Shown here piece after piece: positions 44,298-55,621 of a stretch of DNA of 64,000 nucleotides (positions are counted from its first letter, which is position 1; every line of letters begins with the position of its first letter). This DNA is from Siphonodentalium dalli (Eukaryota > Mollusca > Scaphopoda > Gadilida > Siphonodentaliidae). The notes beneath the pieces are model-generated. The model made no database searches and was not told where the DNA came from. It saw only the letters and a list, made by a program, of their open reading frames with translations. The stretch lies in assembly GCA_032622095.1 (NCBI GenBank), contig CP136069.1:53366760-53430759 (forward strand). Reading direction: 5' to 3'. Both the position numbers and the translations under genes were made by a program.

Positions 44298-44570
44298 AGA
44301 TACACATTCACCAAGGCCGACAGCGAGCTGGTGTGTAACGAGATCATTTACACCGCAGCTGACTCTGGTGACCCGTCTGACCTTGAATGCCGGGTAGTGG
44401 ATCAGGACACCGTCCAGTTCCGGAAGAAGAAGACATCAAAGCCAGACAGCAGCACGAGCTACACCTCTCCCTCGGATGCCTCTTCGTCTGCACCACCACC
44501 GGCGAAGAGGCACAAGAAGAAAAAGAACAAAAAAAGACAGAGACCAAAAAATGCTTCTTGTTTTTTCTGA
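44298..44570 (+). pseudogene. Unrecognised coding-like 3' exon with basic C-terminus
   Basis: Open frame starting RYTFTKADSELVCNEIIYTA and continuing SGDPSDLECRVVDQDTVQF, a Ser/Pro-rich linker, and a lysine-rich tail (KRHKKKKNKKRQRPKNASCF). The GC content is clearly above the surrounding DNA and the reading looks like real coding sequence, but there is no in-frame ATG close upstream (a stop lies at 44268). It may be a terminal exon whose upstream exons lie elsewhere, or a retrocopy piece. The family is not recognised. Confidence 0.35.
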
Positions 44571-45079
44571 CTTCTAAATTAAAGGCGTTAATACATGAGG
44601 GGTGAAGTATCATTATCCATACACGAATGTATACAACCGCGGTGTACTATAAAACATATATATAAAAACGGTACCTATAACCTGATGTTGGTGGAATTAT
44701 TTTAAAGAGGAATTCCTCGCTGTCGTGCAACATCATATAACTCTAGGCTAGTAGAGTAGTCGATTGCATGGGTTAATTCGGCGGACAACAATAGCATTTC
44801 CAGATCAATTACACAGAATCAATATGATTAGGATATATATAGGCCTAACTAAAATTCTGATAAATTGTCATTGGGCATGTTCGATCGGTATCGATTTTCA
44901 AGATTGGTCTGGGTTTAGGGACATCTCAATGTGCTATAGTTCGAACCTAACAAGGCCATTCGCATTTCGACAAGAAATATTTATATATCTTGTTCACAAA
45001 TATACGAAAAGGGAGCGCACACTGCATGAGCCAGTTCCTCGATCCGCCCATACCATACATTATGTTCAGATAAACAATT

Positions 45080-45696
45080 AAGAAGGATCAAAACTTTAGA
45101 ATCGAACATGCAAAACGTCTGCATATTATGGACATTCCTTTGAAAGCACGCCATTTGGCGAATTTCCATACCAGTACCAAATATCATTGACATTCGACAA
45201 ACCATGGATAGTAATTCTGCATTCGCGGACGGTCAGAAAACAATTACATTTCCATATCAACAAAGAAGGATCGATAAATCTAGCACGGAAATGTAGTGAA
45301 AATATTGGTGTGATCTTGGTGGTTGAGGGAAATTGCAATATGTGCCATTCGAATCGTATAACATTGGCTACATTGGTTGCATTGCACTTTCGCATTTCGA
45401 TTGGACTTATGAAACAAAGAGCATGCATAATATACTGAGCAAGTGCCTTGACATTATGACATAAAACTTTGTAGCCCATTGCTACGAGGGACCAGCGAAA
45501 CGCACATTCCCGGCTATACTCCGTGCATATTAAATGTCGAATTCGCTAACAGATCCAAATTGTTTTGTATATCGTCATGCACATCGAATCCAAGACAACT
45601 GCATGACGTGACATAAACGTCACAGAGGATGGCCATCGCTGAGTTATCACGAAGTTATTTCCGGACCGATGACCAACTATAAACACGTGTGCCATG
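45080..45696. other. Upstream flank of the ankyrin gene
   Basis: The ORFs on both strands (45126-45479 minus, 45187-45438 plus) mirror each other and show no domain. No repeat termini recognised. It probably includes regulatory and 5' UTR sequence of the gene at 45790. Confidence 0.3.
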
Positions 45697-45703
45697 TATA
45701 TAT
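45697..45703 (+). promoter_or_regulatory. Candidate TATA box upstream of the ankyrin gene
   Basis: TATATAT 87 nt before the ATG at 45790 would place a start site near 45730 and a 5' UTR of about 60 nt. Position and composition only; AT-rich sequence is common here. Confidence 0.2.
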
Positions 45704-45789
45704 CGACACTGCGAAAACTGTGAGGTCACCCATAGGACACAGTCTATAGCGATACATTGAAACGTGCGGACGACATACATACAGGTAAA

Positions 45790-47223
45790 ATGGGATCCAA
45801 TTGTTGTAAGACGAAACGAAAGACATTGCGGTTGGACGCAATCGGAAAAAGTGTTGATAACATCCAAGGGGGTGCTGACTCTGTTGCCACGGAAGGCACG
45901 GAGAATGTTCCGATCAGAAAACCATCGGGTTTAGACGTTTTTGAGAAATGGGATCTACTTCTTAGCTCGATTATGAAGGATGACCACGGCACATGTGAGA
46001 CAATTCTTAAAACGGGAGTCGACGTTAACGAGCCATTCAAATTTAAGATGGGTGGATCGGATTGTGATGGTAACATCACCCAATCAAGAACGATGAACTC
46101 CGCGCCCTTGCACTTGGCTTGCATATATCGCAGGCCAAACATCATAAGAACGTTGCTAAAGCATGAAGCTAAACCGGATTTGTTGGACAATTTCGGACGA
46201 CCGCCAGTGGGATTAGTAATACAATATTGGCCCCGCATATATTTTCCTCATTTTGATTTGATAAACGTCGCAAAAGCCGGACATAGTGAAGATAAGCAGT
46301 ATAAAGACTACATACGATGTCAGCACGAAAGATCGGTTGAATGTCTGGAACTTCTTTTAAACCATGATGTTGATGCTAACACTATTGTTAATTCGCGATG
46401 TCAGACTTCTTTGCACTTATGTGCTAAGTATAATCTAAAGCGAGCAGCTGAAATCTTGATAGGACGTGGCGCTGAAGTGAATCACAGAGACGCCGATAGC
46501 CAAACGCCGTTGGGTTTATCGGCAAGTTACAGCAACACGGATTTAGTCGAGACCCTCATTGAGAATGGTGGTGACGTCAATGACAAGGATCGGGACGGTC
46601 GGAATCCATTCCACCATGCTTGTGAGAACGACGTAATACCAGTTGCTACCATAGAACGTTTACTTCTGAGTGGAACAAATATCAACGAATTGGACAATAC
46701 CAACAACACTCCTCTTCATCTGGCTGTTCTCGGTGGACAGAGTGAGAAGGCTAAGTACCTCCTTGTGTGTGGTGCAAACGCGGACCTCAAGAATGACGAC
46801 GGATGTAACCCGCTTTACCTCTTAATGGACGTGATGGATCAAGATATTCCCGTCACGACTCTGGACTATCTCATCCCCGCAACCACAGATATTCACATAC
46901 GAAATAAGGCGGGAAATCTACCAAGGATACTCAAATACAAGAAGGAACCTTTCGTGAAATTTAGACAGGAACTGGAACTTTCTTGCCAGACACCGGCGCC
47001 TTTGACAAAGTTTTGCATGAAAGTTTTGAGGGAAAAATACTTTCTGAGCAGAGCGGTGCAGAAAGAGTTAATAGCGATACCTGGTTTACCGAGATATGTT
47101 AAACAGCAATTATGGCTGCAACTGCACGACCCAGTTGCTGATATCCTTCGGGCTTACGGTATAAAGTACCTCTTTCAGTCTGACGAAAGTGACTCTTCTA
47201 CCGAGTCCAGTTTTTCACTGTGA
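45790..47223 (+). CDS. Ankyrin-repeat protein with SOCS-box-like C-terminus (ASB-type), intronless
   Basis: 477 residues from ATG at 45790, in a good context (AAAATGG); an earlier in-frame TTG at 45757 is not a plausible eukaryotic start. The N-terminus MGSNCCKTKRK combines Gly2, Cys5-Cys6 and a basic patch, the pattern for N-myristoylation plus palmitoylation, so a membrane-anchored protein is inferred. Ankyrin repeats run at about residues 53-82, 103-133, 181-200, 205-234 (TSLHLCAKYN), 237-266 (TPLGLSASYS), 270-302 and 306-335 (TPLHLAVLGG), with a last one near 339-370. Residues 402-443 (PAPLTKFCMKVLRE, then IPGLPRYVKQQLWL) match the LCR..IR...LPLP..LK pattern of SOCS boxes. ASB proteins are substrate receptors of Cullin5-ElonginB/C ubiquitin ligases. 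An acidic Ser-rich tail ends the protein. No intron or break seen. Confidence 0.85.
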   Translation: MGSNCCKTKRKTLRLDAIGKSVDNIQGGADSVATEGTENVPIRKPSGLDVFEKWDLLLSSIMKDDHGTCETILKTGVDVNEPFKFKMGGSDCDGNITQSRTMNSAPLHLACIYRRPNIIRTLLKHEAKPDLLDNFGRPPVGLVIQYWPRIYFPHFDLINVAKAGHSEDKQYKDYIRCQHERSVECLELLLNHDVDANTIVNSRCQTSLHLCAKYNLKRAAEILIGRGAEVNHRDADSQTPLGLSASYSNTDLVETLIENGGDVNDKDRDGRNPFHHACENDVIPVATIERLLLSGTNINELDNTNNTPLHLAVLGGQSEKAKYLLVCGANADLKNDDGCNPLYLLMDVMDQDIPVTTLDYLIPATTDIHIRNKAGNLPRILKYKKEPFVKFRQELELSCQTPAPLTKFCMKVLREKYFLSRAVQKELIAIPGLPRYVKQQLWLQLHDPVADILRAYGIKYLFQSDESDSSTESSFSL

Positions 47224-48681
47224 CAGTAAATTACTTACATATGATGCAAATGTGTTGGTTCAACCTCAAAGTGTGCTGCAGCTTCCGCGACAGTTTTGTA
47301 TATGTTACAGTCCCCCCCCCCCCCCTCACATGGTACCATGCTATAGAAGACAGCCGGAGACACTGTATATATTATAACTTATAATTAATACGCGCCTTCT
47401 CCACTCCTCCGTCTGCATGTGTCAGTCCGTTCGAGAAAATATCCCAACCATATAATAATATATAGGTCATCGGATCTCAAAAAAGTATATGGTAAGAAAG
47501 ATGATTGACCGCCAGGAGCACATTCATGCGTGAAAGATCATATTCCGTTCTATATATACTCTAGAAATAACATTCACAACTAAAACGTACCAACAAGTAT
47601 ATGAAAGTTGAACACAAACTATAAAGATCGTGAACAGCTTGCAACCGGTGGTTCGATCAGGTCACGTACAATCGCATACAGTTTACGTCTTGTTAATTTC
47701 AGCCATGTATGTGTGTTTCCCCAATTACCACCTGCAAGTTACAACCAGTGTCGTCGTTTTCAATGCAGAAAAAGATGACGCGATAAAATCGGATATTTGG
47801 CTTCGTACTCCAATGGTGTAAATTACCACGGCACACCTGCAGAGCTCAGTGCCGTCATAAGAAAAACTCGCCAATAATTATTATAGTCGAACAACAAATT
47901 GTCTATCAATGTCAACCTCCCCAGGGAACATTTTGTGTATACTACATTCAAAATGACGCATTTTCCAGTGCATGTTCTGGGCCATTTTCCAGTGCATGTT
48001 CTGGGCCATTGGAAGGCACATTTATACTGATTCTAATATGACTAGAAAATAAATACTATATATTTAGTTACCGTATACATAAATTTGATAGGTTGTCAAC
48101 ACGGTATATATATGAACAACTATACACACATTTCAGTTTATGTAGCTTTTTATAAGGAGCGAGTGACAATTAAATTCAGGCAGAGCCTAATTCTCGTAAG
48201 TAGTGTTTAAATGTTGCAATATTCATGAAGTGGATAGGCTATGCTTTCGTGTGATGTATACAATGTATTGTTTTATTGCATAAAACACGAGAAAATTAAG
48301 TTTATATATCTCTGTTCCTGTTCCTGTTACTCGGGAAAATACACGCTCTGCATGTCAATTGCCGATTCACCACTGGACGTTCCTTGCCAACTAGGCCTAT
48401 ACGCTTAATTCTCAAAAGTAGTTTTTAAATGTTGCAATATGCATGGAGGGCAGAGGCCATATGTGCTTTCGAATGATCTATAATATGTATTGTTCCTTTG
48501 CGTAAAATGCGAGAAAATTGAGCTTATATATCTGTTCCTGTTACTCAAAGTAGTCACTTTGCTACTCGGAAGCTGTTCCTGTTCCTGTTTTCGTTCCTGT
48601 TACTCGAAGTAGTCAATCCAGATCCATACATGTACCGATGTTATCAATTGCGTTGACAAGATGGCGGGGTATATCACGTAC
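47224..48681. other. 3' flank of the ankyrin gene with local duplications
   Basis: A C run at 47311-47325, a duplicated CATTTTCCAGTGCATGTTCT (47957 and 47980), and a roughly 230-bp duplication: AGTAGTGTTTAAATGTTGCA at 48198 and AGTAGTTTTTAAATGTTGCA at 48417, each ending in a TGTTCCTGTTCCTGTTACTC minisatellite (48310 and 48575). No gene recognised. Confidence 0.55.
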
Positions 48682-48690
48682 AGGAGTGGG

Positions 48691-49846
48691 TAGTCCAAGT
48701 CTTCTCGTACTAAAACCGGCTAAGATATTGGGATGGAGGTGCCGGTCTTTAGTCCAAGACCGCTTGTATACCAATCCTATGACACGACTTACGCCCACGA
48801 TCTGTGGCGGGAATTTGTGGTGTATTTTACTCGATTTACCTAGCAAATCAATACATGATGCTATATACATCGGAAAGGCTTACATCTTATGGTCATAATG
48901 GTGTATAATAATCTAACATAGAATATTCCGGTTGATTGACACAAACATCGATTTGTTTCTCTGTTTGTTTACGTTTTAACCGAAAGCCGAAGTGGTCCGA
49001 ATAAGTTCGGCATAATCCGCTGTTTGTTCTGGGAATTCTACTTTCCGTTTCTATATATAGCGCGGGTTTTCCGAACAAAAATGGCGAAAACCGATCGCCC
49101 GAAAGTCCAGTTTTCTATGTGCTTTCAGAACAATTCCCGCACTAAAAACTTAATGACATAATGGAGGATCAGAACGGTAGTTTTGTTGACAATTTTCGCA
49201 AGCAACTTGTCAAAATTGGAGCAAATTAGAACTCTTGTGTCTGACTTGCCAAGTTGCCATGCGTGTGATGTGCGTTTTGACATCTGTGTTGATAAAATAA
49301 TCGGAGAACCGAATCACACAGTTTCGAAATATAGTTCTCCCGTTTTAGTGGGACTTTTCAAACTTAAGGTTAATTTATTTAGTGTATTACATTTATATCT
49401 CCAATGTTTAATTAATCTATTTATTATTTTATTTATTGACACACATAATTACGATTACAATGGAGAATTCATCGTAATTTGCGTTGTTGTCCAAAATCTA
49501 CGGAATATTTTCAACGGAAAATGCCGAACACAGTTCGCGAGGTCAACCGAGTTCGCATACTTTAAAAAAATTGTAAACATTGAGGTAAATGTCTCTTTTC
49601 GTATTAAATTACCGTTTTAAATTCACAACTGATGTGGGTTTCAGATAAAATAGCATGTCTTCTGCGGAAAATATCCGTTTATTGTCGCAATTGTGATATT
49701 TTATTTCATATAATTGTGGTTTTATTTGAGCGGGTCACTAACGCTTAAGTCGTGTCATAAGAATGCATGGGCCTGGAACTCGGACTAAAGACCGGCACCT
49801 CCATCCCAATATCTTAGCCGGTTTTAGTACGAGAAGACTTGGACTA
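48691..49846. mobile_element. Mutator-like miniature element: 65-bp perfect TIR, 9-bp TSD
   Basis: AGGAGTGGG is duplicated exactly at 48682-48690 and 49847-49855. The left end TAGTCCAAGTCTTCTCGTAC and on, and the reverse complement of the right end, agree for 65 consecutive bases, with similarity continuing to TATGACACGACTTA about 100 bp inside. A 9-bp TSD and long TIR are typical of Mutator-like elements. The interior has a TATATATA at 49052, an ATG at 49081 opening 26 codons (MAKTDRPKVQF), another ATG at 49161, and an open frame to 49620 with no recognised domain. Identical TIRs suggest a recent insertion. Confidence 0.9.
49052..49059 (+). promoter_or_regulatory. TATA box-like site inside the Mutator-like element
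   Basis: CTATATATAGCGCGGG followed 22 nt later by ATGGCG at 49081. It could drive a short transcript inside the element. Spacing to an ATG is too short for a normal start site plus UTR, so the downstream ATG at 49161 (MEDQNGSFVDNFRKQLVKIG) may be the used one. Confidence 0.25.
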
Positions 49847-49855
49847 AGGAGTGGG

Positions 49856-52212
49856 CTGTATAATTGACTATATAATTACGGTTTACTGTATAATGTATAT
49901 GGAGAGTTATTGGGGGGGGGGGGGGTCGTCCCGTTTTGCAGATACCTATTGTTTTCGATATAGGTTGGGTAGAGGTGCCTTTCCTAGTTGGTTTGGTGGA
50001 TTCGGTTTTTTTCTTTGATTATGAGAAAGAACGGAAGTTTGGGTTGCATTTACAATGTATGACTGTTTATTAGTTATGGATAATACATATAGGCAAATAG
50101 ATCAATCAAAAAACATTAGGTACACATCATATTAACGAATTAGAAACATAAATGACAATATACTTGGCCATCTCATCCCGAAACTCTGCATCATCTATTT
50201 CGCCTGCCAAGTACGCTCTCTTGAAATGACGCCCGCTATCCTCAGTTGCAGTTTTCTGTGCCACCCTGTGCGAAGATCAATATCTTGTCACTTTAACCAT
50301 CGGATGCAAGAATGAAGTTTTCGTTCCTGGTTTTCGAGGTATATTGCTCAGGCAAGTTGATCTCGGCATGGGCTTTCGGGAGAGCTGGAGTGGTTTTGGC
50401 ACGAGAAAAGGTATAACGATTATTTCAAAATATAAAACCTTAGCACTTTGCCGATCAACATCGGGTCGGTTTCATCGGCTCTAAGCACATAATCGCCCTA
50501 TTTGGTAGATTATTATTACTATTACACGTTTTGATGGGAGATCAAAGCGCAGGAACTGTAATTTCACCACAGTTATAGGTGCCCAAAATATGATAAGGGG
50601 TGTGTCAATGCTGTGGATTATGTGTTCCAAGATTCTACGAATTGTTGATGCAGCTGATATAATAATTAATTGCTGCTATTCAATTTGTATATAGGCTACG
50701 GGACAAGTCTGCATGAATATTGCCACCAACTCTCTCCGCGAGTTCGCACATCATGATGTCATCGTCCATAGGGGGGAAGTGTGTTTGAATAATGAACTTT
50801 TATCTGAAAGTTTGTGCAAATTATAGTGAATATTGTCTGGGAGACAGGATGGATTTGGGGCGCCGGGCATGCCTATAGACATGGTCGGAATTATTGACGG
50901 AATATGATCGGACAACCGATTTGCCTTGTATTGATGACATATTTTGTGATTGCAGCATGCATGAACATGATGGTTATTATATATATATAGCAGTAAAACT
51001 GAAACATTCAGCATGGGCAATTTAGAGGAAAGCGGTTGGATAATTATATGCATAGTATCGCCAGCCCAAACACTTCTAATATATATAGCACGTGTATTCC
51101 CTGCAACCCCCTGTTCAGCTGCATACTGGTTACACACATAATGTTAATTACAAATATTGTATAGCATGTACATTAATATATGTTTTGTAAATGTTTGGGT
51201 CATGAATAAACATATTCAGTCAATAAACTGAGTAATGACGATAACGACACCTGAAAACAACTGTTTTGAAGGACTTTTTTTTAAACCAAGCTGCCTTCCT
51301 GTTATATTTATGTATCTATATTTTTATAGCTACTATATGAATGACACACTCTGTATAGCTCTTTTGTATATCTACTTATGATAACCTGTCTACTTGTTAT
51401 GCATCTTAAAAAAAATATATATATCTAACTAGAAGCAAGGGCGGTTCCAATGGGGGCGGTTCCAATGGGGGCGCCGGGTGCCCCACCCCTATTTTCACCA
51501 GAGCAAGGATTATTTGGGACGTGTCCTGGCGTCATTTTAATAGAATATTATTGTCAATATTTCAACCGTTTGGAATTACTTACCGGTATATAAAACAACA
51601 GCGACATCGGTTTGAATTTTTTTTTATCGAAAACGGGTTGTGAAATTACTGTTACATCGAAGGCAACTTCATATTCCAATCTTTCCGGATTTCCCTGCTG
51701 TTTCGTTTCGCCATTCAAACCGTATTTTTGATTGTCATTGAACGTCAACGCCCTCTACACGCGGAAGTGATTAGCCGCCTAGCACTTTTGTTGGTGAGTT
51801 GTTTCTTAAGAGTTAAAATGATATTAACTGTGGTTATATGCGCGTCATACAACCAGTGTTCTATAAGCAATTACTGAATGATAATTAGAACACGATTTTA
51901 TATCTTGTTTGTGATCACTATAAACGAGTACAATTTACAAACACAATTTGTCACTTTTTGTGTTTGATCTCGGGACCAAAAATGGCCGAATATTTTGTTG
52001 GCAAGTCATCATCATCTGCAAGTTCTTGTGATGATTCATTAGACCGTAGATGTGTTAAATGAGTCATATATTATCTCTCGAATGAAATTATTCCATACTG
52101 TGTCTCGAGACTTATATATGTCATGCCTTTCTGTGCAACATTCCTGTTATTTTCTAGACACAACTGTCAGTGTTACAATACAAGTTCTCTATACTGAGTA
52201 TACAAGCCAACA
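49856..52212. other. Intergenic, nothing recognised
   Basis: Contains a G run at 49912-49926 and a duplicated GGGCGGTTCCAATGG near 51448 and 51463. ORFs at 50751-51137 and 51554-51748 (both minus) show no domain or splice context. AT-rich otherwise. Confidence 0.4.
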
Positions 52213-53710
52213 AGGTCAGGCACATCCTGAATTCAACTATTATAGTTATATTCATCTATAATAGGTAAATATGGATATTGTCATTTTGTGATTTGATACA
52301 AGAGGAATATCTCAACAAACTTCATAAACAACTGGTCGGGCGCAGACCCTGCCAAATAAGCTAAATAGCTCATTTGAGCTCACGTAGCTAAATTGAGCTA
52401 AATTTTTAATGTGATTTCAGTCTGTTCATTCAGTTCAAAACCTAGCGCAAAATATCGCGCTGCAAATTAAATTTTACTGGTTCAACATAAAATTGATCTT
52501 CACAAAAATAACTTGCGCTCATCTACTTACAACAGTCTTGATATATTTTAAGTGACATTTGCTTAAGTTAAGGATTTACCCATAAGTATGTAGTTGACTT
52601 TTCATTCGGTAAATCTTGCCTTGTCAGCTTCGCCATGCCATCTTTGATCTTACCTGTTTCCCAAGATTAAGTGAAACAAATATTTTGAGAGCACCTCAAA
52701 ACGGTCTCTCGCTATGTGTTTATTAGTAGGATTTCAATTGAATTTCACCAGTTAGAATGTATGGAAAGCCACATGCTTAACCATATTGACAAAATAGAAA
52801 ACACAGTAAGCAATGTGTAAAATTATACAGTAGAATACGAATGTATTGACCGCTCGTGCTTCCTTATTTCTTCCTCTCCTAATGGGAGTCCAGTCTCTTT
52901 GGGAAAAATATTTCTCGTAAATGGATTCCAGTTGTTTATCCAATCAGACAAGATGTTGTAACCTTGTGTCCTTAACCTTCAGAAATACATTCCAGGTAAA
53001 TTCATATGCAGAAGCGGCAGTTTTATGTACACAATTTGTAAGTTCGATAAAAAGTTTAATCTACATGTATCTCATAAAAGTGTTAATCAAATCGCCTTTC
53101 ATCGCACGTGCAGCTGTTTTAATTTGTTGTACCGAAGGTGTTTCTGTAAAGCTTCACATGCGGTCTAACTAATGAAATTAAAATCGCATCGCGTTATTTG
53201 TTGAACTGAAGGAACAGACTGAAATCACATTAAAAATTTAGCTCGATTTAGCTACTAGTACGTGAGCTCAAATGAGCTATTTAGCTCATTTGGTACCTGT
53301 GCCTGACATGAACAAATATTAAAAAACTGTGCCATACTAAATCGGTACCATGTTTGTTTATGTGATGAAATAACATGTCTCATTCCACATAAGGAAATCA
53401 ACTAACATTAAATGTTTCAAATATTGTTATGAAGTTCTAAGCGATTGAGCGCTAATGTTTAATGACATTTAGAAAGGCATCCTTGTTTCATTATTAACTA
53501 AAATAAGTCCGCCCAAAAGGTTGCAAAATTAATTTTATCGGGAGACTGAAAATTTGCTGTAATGTAGCCACCAGTGCTATTTGGCTGTCCACTGGGATGC
53601 ATGATCCCATAGTTTACATGGAAGTGGTGGATTCAACGTTGTCACATTCAACTACATGTACATTGTATAATAGTTAACTATAATAGTTGAATTCAGGATG
53701 TGCCTGACCT
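52213..53710. mobile_element. Outer inverted-repeat element, 1.5 kb
   Basis: The left end AGGTCAGGCACATCCTGA then ATTCAACTATTATAGTTA, and the right end in reverse complement (CTATAATAGTTGAATTCAGG, ATGTGCCTGACCT), are inverted repeats of about 36 bp. No clear TSD. A second element with long arms is nested inside at 52335-53307 and shares the GTCAGGCACA start. Confidence 0.6.
52335..53307. mobile_element. Inner element with inverted repeats of about 110 bp
   Basis: The left arm has AGCTAAATAGCTCATTTGAG, CTCACGTAGCTAAATTGAGC, TAAATTTTTAATGTGATTTC and AGTCTGTTC. The right arm carries the reverse complements (GAACAGACTGAAATCACATT, AAAAATTTAGCTCGATTTAG, GAGCTCAAATGAGCTATTTA). Flanks AT(A/G)AACAA are similar on both sides and could be a diverged 8-bp TSD. 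No transposase recognised. Confidence 0.65.
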
Positions 53711-54900
53711 GGTTACAGCCTCCACTGCCCTGAGGGGAAGAGTCTTGAAAACATTTGCAGTGCCAGGGTCTGAAAATATTTGTTTCCGCTATCTAACCAT
53801 CCATTCCCACCCTCTGCATTTTTTTTTTATTTTTCCACACCAACCTGTTGTGACATACATGTACCCCCAAAATTGAGAAAAAAAATCAGATTAGATTAAA
53901 AAAAAATCATATTAGTCTGGTTCTTTGCAATAAAATGCATAGGCTGTTCCAATATATTCTTACAACTTAAAAAAAAACCCAGTGGATTGGTAGTAACATG
54001 ACCACAAGCAAGATCTTAAATGTCAAAACAAAAACCTTGACCATAAATTTAACACCGTATTGCTAGCAATGAAATTCTTCTGAGTGAACAGAGTGATTGT
54101 AAAATATGCTTTAAGTTTTAGTGATTTCATCCCAAAATTCATTTGACTTGGAAGCATGATATTATATTGCCCACAGTATTCAAGTTTGCTAATAAATGCA
54201 ATAAGGCACTGTACATAGCATTCGATTGACTTGGGGGCAATGTGTCAGTGATTTCTTAGACGTGGGTTAACTTCCTAATACGCCTTGTCACTAACTCGCA
54301 GCTATATTGGATCCACCAGGTCCTGTTCCATGGTTTTAGTGCTACAGGTTCTGGATTAGCATTTCCATATATATGGAAGTCATGAATATTCAATAGCTCC
54401 ATACATGTACATACCGGTATGGAAATGGTACTCCAGAACTTTGACTATAGCACTAAAACCACAGAACTGGGGCTGGATGAATCTCTGGAACCGCGGAACT
54501 GGGGCTGGATGGATCCAATATGGCCGAAACTCGGTGATAAGGTGTATTGAAAGAATATTTGGTTTTTGTATTAAACCATTGGCTGATGTAAAAGGCTTTT
54601 TGAAGGCAGGATGGCCAAAACAAATATACCTGTGTTTCTGGTGACATGCAAGTAAAAAATAGGTGGGGCGGGGGTGGCATTTCATTTTATTTAATTTTTT
54701 CATTTTAATTTCATCAATCCTCGAAATAAATATGAATAACCCCCATGCTGCTTCTCCTTGTTTGTAATGGACTATAAAATTAATACAACTACATGTACTT
54801 AAGTAGACAATATTAGAATAAAGCGTAATTTATTGTTTTATTAAATAGACCATTACCAGTTGACTACATAATCAATCCCATGCAGCTTCATATTGAAGAA
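53711..54900. other. Intergenic with one imperfect hairpin
   Basis: Positions 54303-54532 form an imperfect inverted repeat: ATATTGGATCCACCAGGTCC with TTCCATGG on the left, CCGCGGAACTGGGGCTGG with ATGGATCCAATAT on the right. CAGAACTGGGGCTGGATG is duplicated at 54462 and 54494. No gene recognised. Confidence 0.5.
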
Positions 54901-55587
54901 ATTACACCATGAATTTGTGAGGAAGTTAATTAAATTACACCATGAATCTGTGAGGAAGTTAATTAAATTACACCATGAATCTGTGAGGAAGTTAATTAAA
55001 TTACACCATGAATCTGAGGAAGTTAATTAAATTACACCATGAATCTGTGAGGAAGTTAATTAAATTACACCATGAATCTGTGAGGAAGTTAATTAAATTA
55101 CACCATGAATCTGAGGAAGTTAATTAAATTACACCATGAATCTGTGAGGAAGTTAATTAAATTACACCATGAATCTGTGAGGAAGTTAATTAAATTACAC
55201 CATGAATCTGTGAGGAAGTTAATTAAATTACACCATGAATCTGAGGAAGTTAATTAAATTACACCATGAATCTGAGGAAGTTAATTAAATTACACCATGA
55301 ATCTGTGAGGAAGTTAATTAAATTACACCATGAATCTGTGAGGAAGTTAATTAAATTACACCATGAATCTGTGAGGAAGTTAATTAAATTACACCATGAA
55401 TCTGTGAGGAAGTTAATTAAATTACACCATGAATCTGTGAGGAAGTTAATTAAATTACACCATGAATCTGTGAGGAAGTTAATTAAATTACACCATGAAT
55501 CTGTGAGGAAGTTAATTAAATTACACCATGAATCTGTGAGGAAGTTAATTAAATTACACCATGAATCTGTGAGGAAGTTAATTAAAT
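54901..55587 (+). repeat. Minisatellite, 21 copies of a 33/31-bp unit
   Basis: The unit is ATTACACCATGAATCTGTGA then GGAAGTTAATTAA. Starts are at 54901, 54934, 54967, 55000, 55031, 55064, 55097, 55128, 55161, 55194, 55227, 55258, 55289, 55322 and every 33 bp to 55553. Units starting at 55000, 55097, 55227 and 55258 are 31 bp, having lost TG. Copies are otherwise almost identical, indicating recent homogenisation. The array ends in GAGGAAGTTAATTAAA then TTAACTTCCTC, a terminal palindrome. The 33-bp steps give a long chance ORF repeating LIKLHHESVRK. Confidence 0.95.
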
Positions 55588-55621
55588 TAACTTCCTCAAT
55601 TTAGCTCTTTATATCACTATA

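Noticed and set aside
45757-45789. Eleven-residue N-terminal extension of the ankyrin gene
   Set aside because: It starts with TTG; the first ATG at 45790 has a better context and gives a sensible acylation signal.
49912-49926. G run that might mark a G-quadruplex
   Set aside because: A simple homopolymer and possibly a sequencing or assembly artefact; no further structure around it.
50751-51137. 128-residue minus-strand ORF
   Set aside because: No recognisable domain, no conserved-looking composition; treated as chance in AT-rich DNA.
54901-55587. Regularly spaced repeats that look like a CRISPR array
   Set aside because: There are no unique spacers; the whole 33-bp unit repeats. The context is eukaryotic.
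55266-55604. 112-residue open frame made of repeating LIKLHHESVRK
   Set aside because: It is the translation of the 33-bp minisatellite. Because 33 is a multiple of three the frame stays open by chance; it disappears at the 31-bp units.
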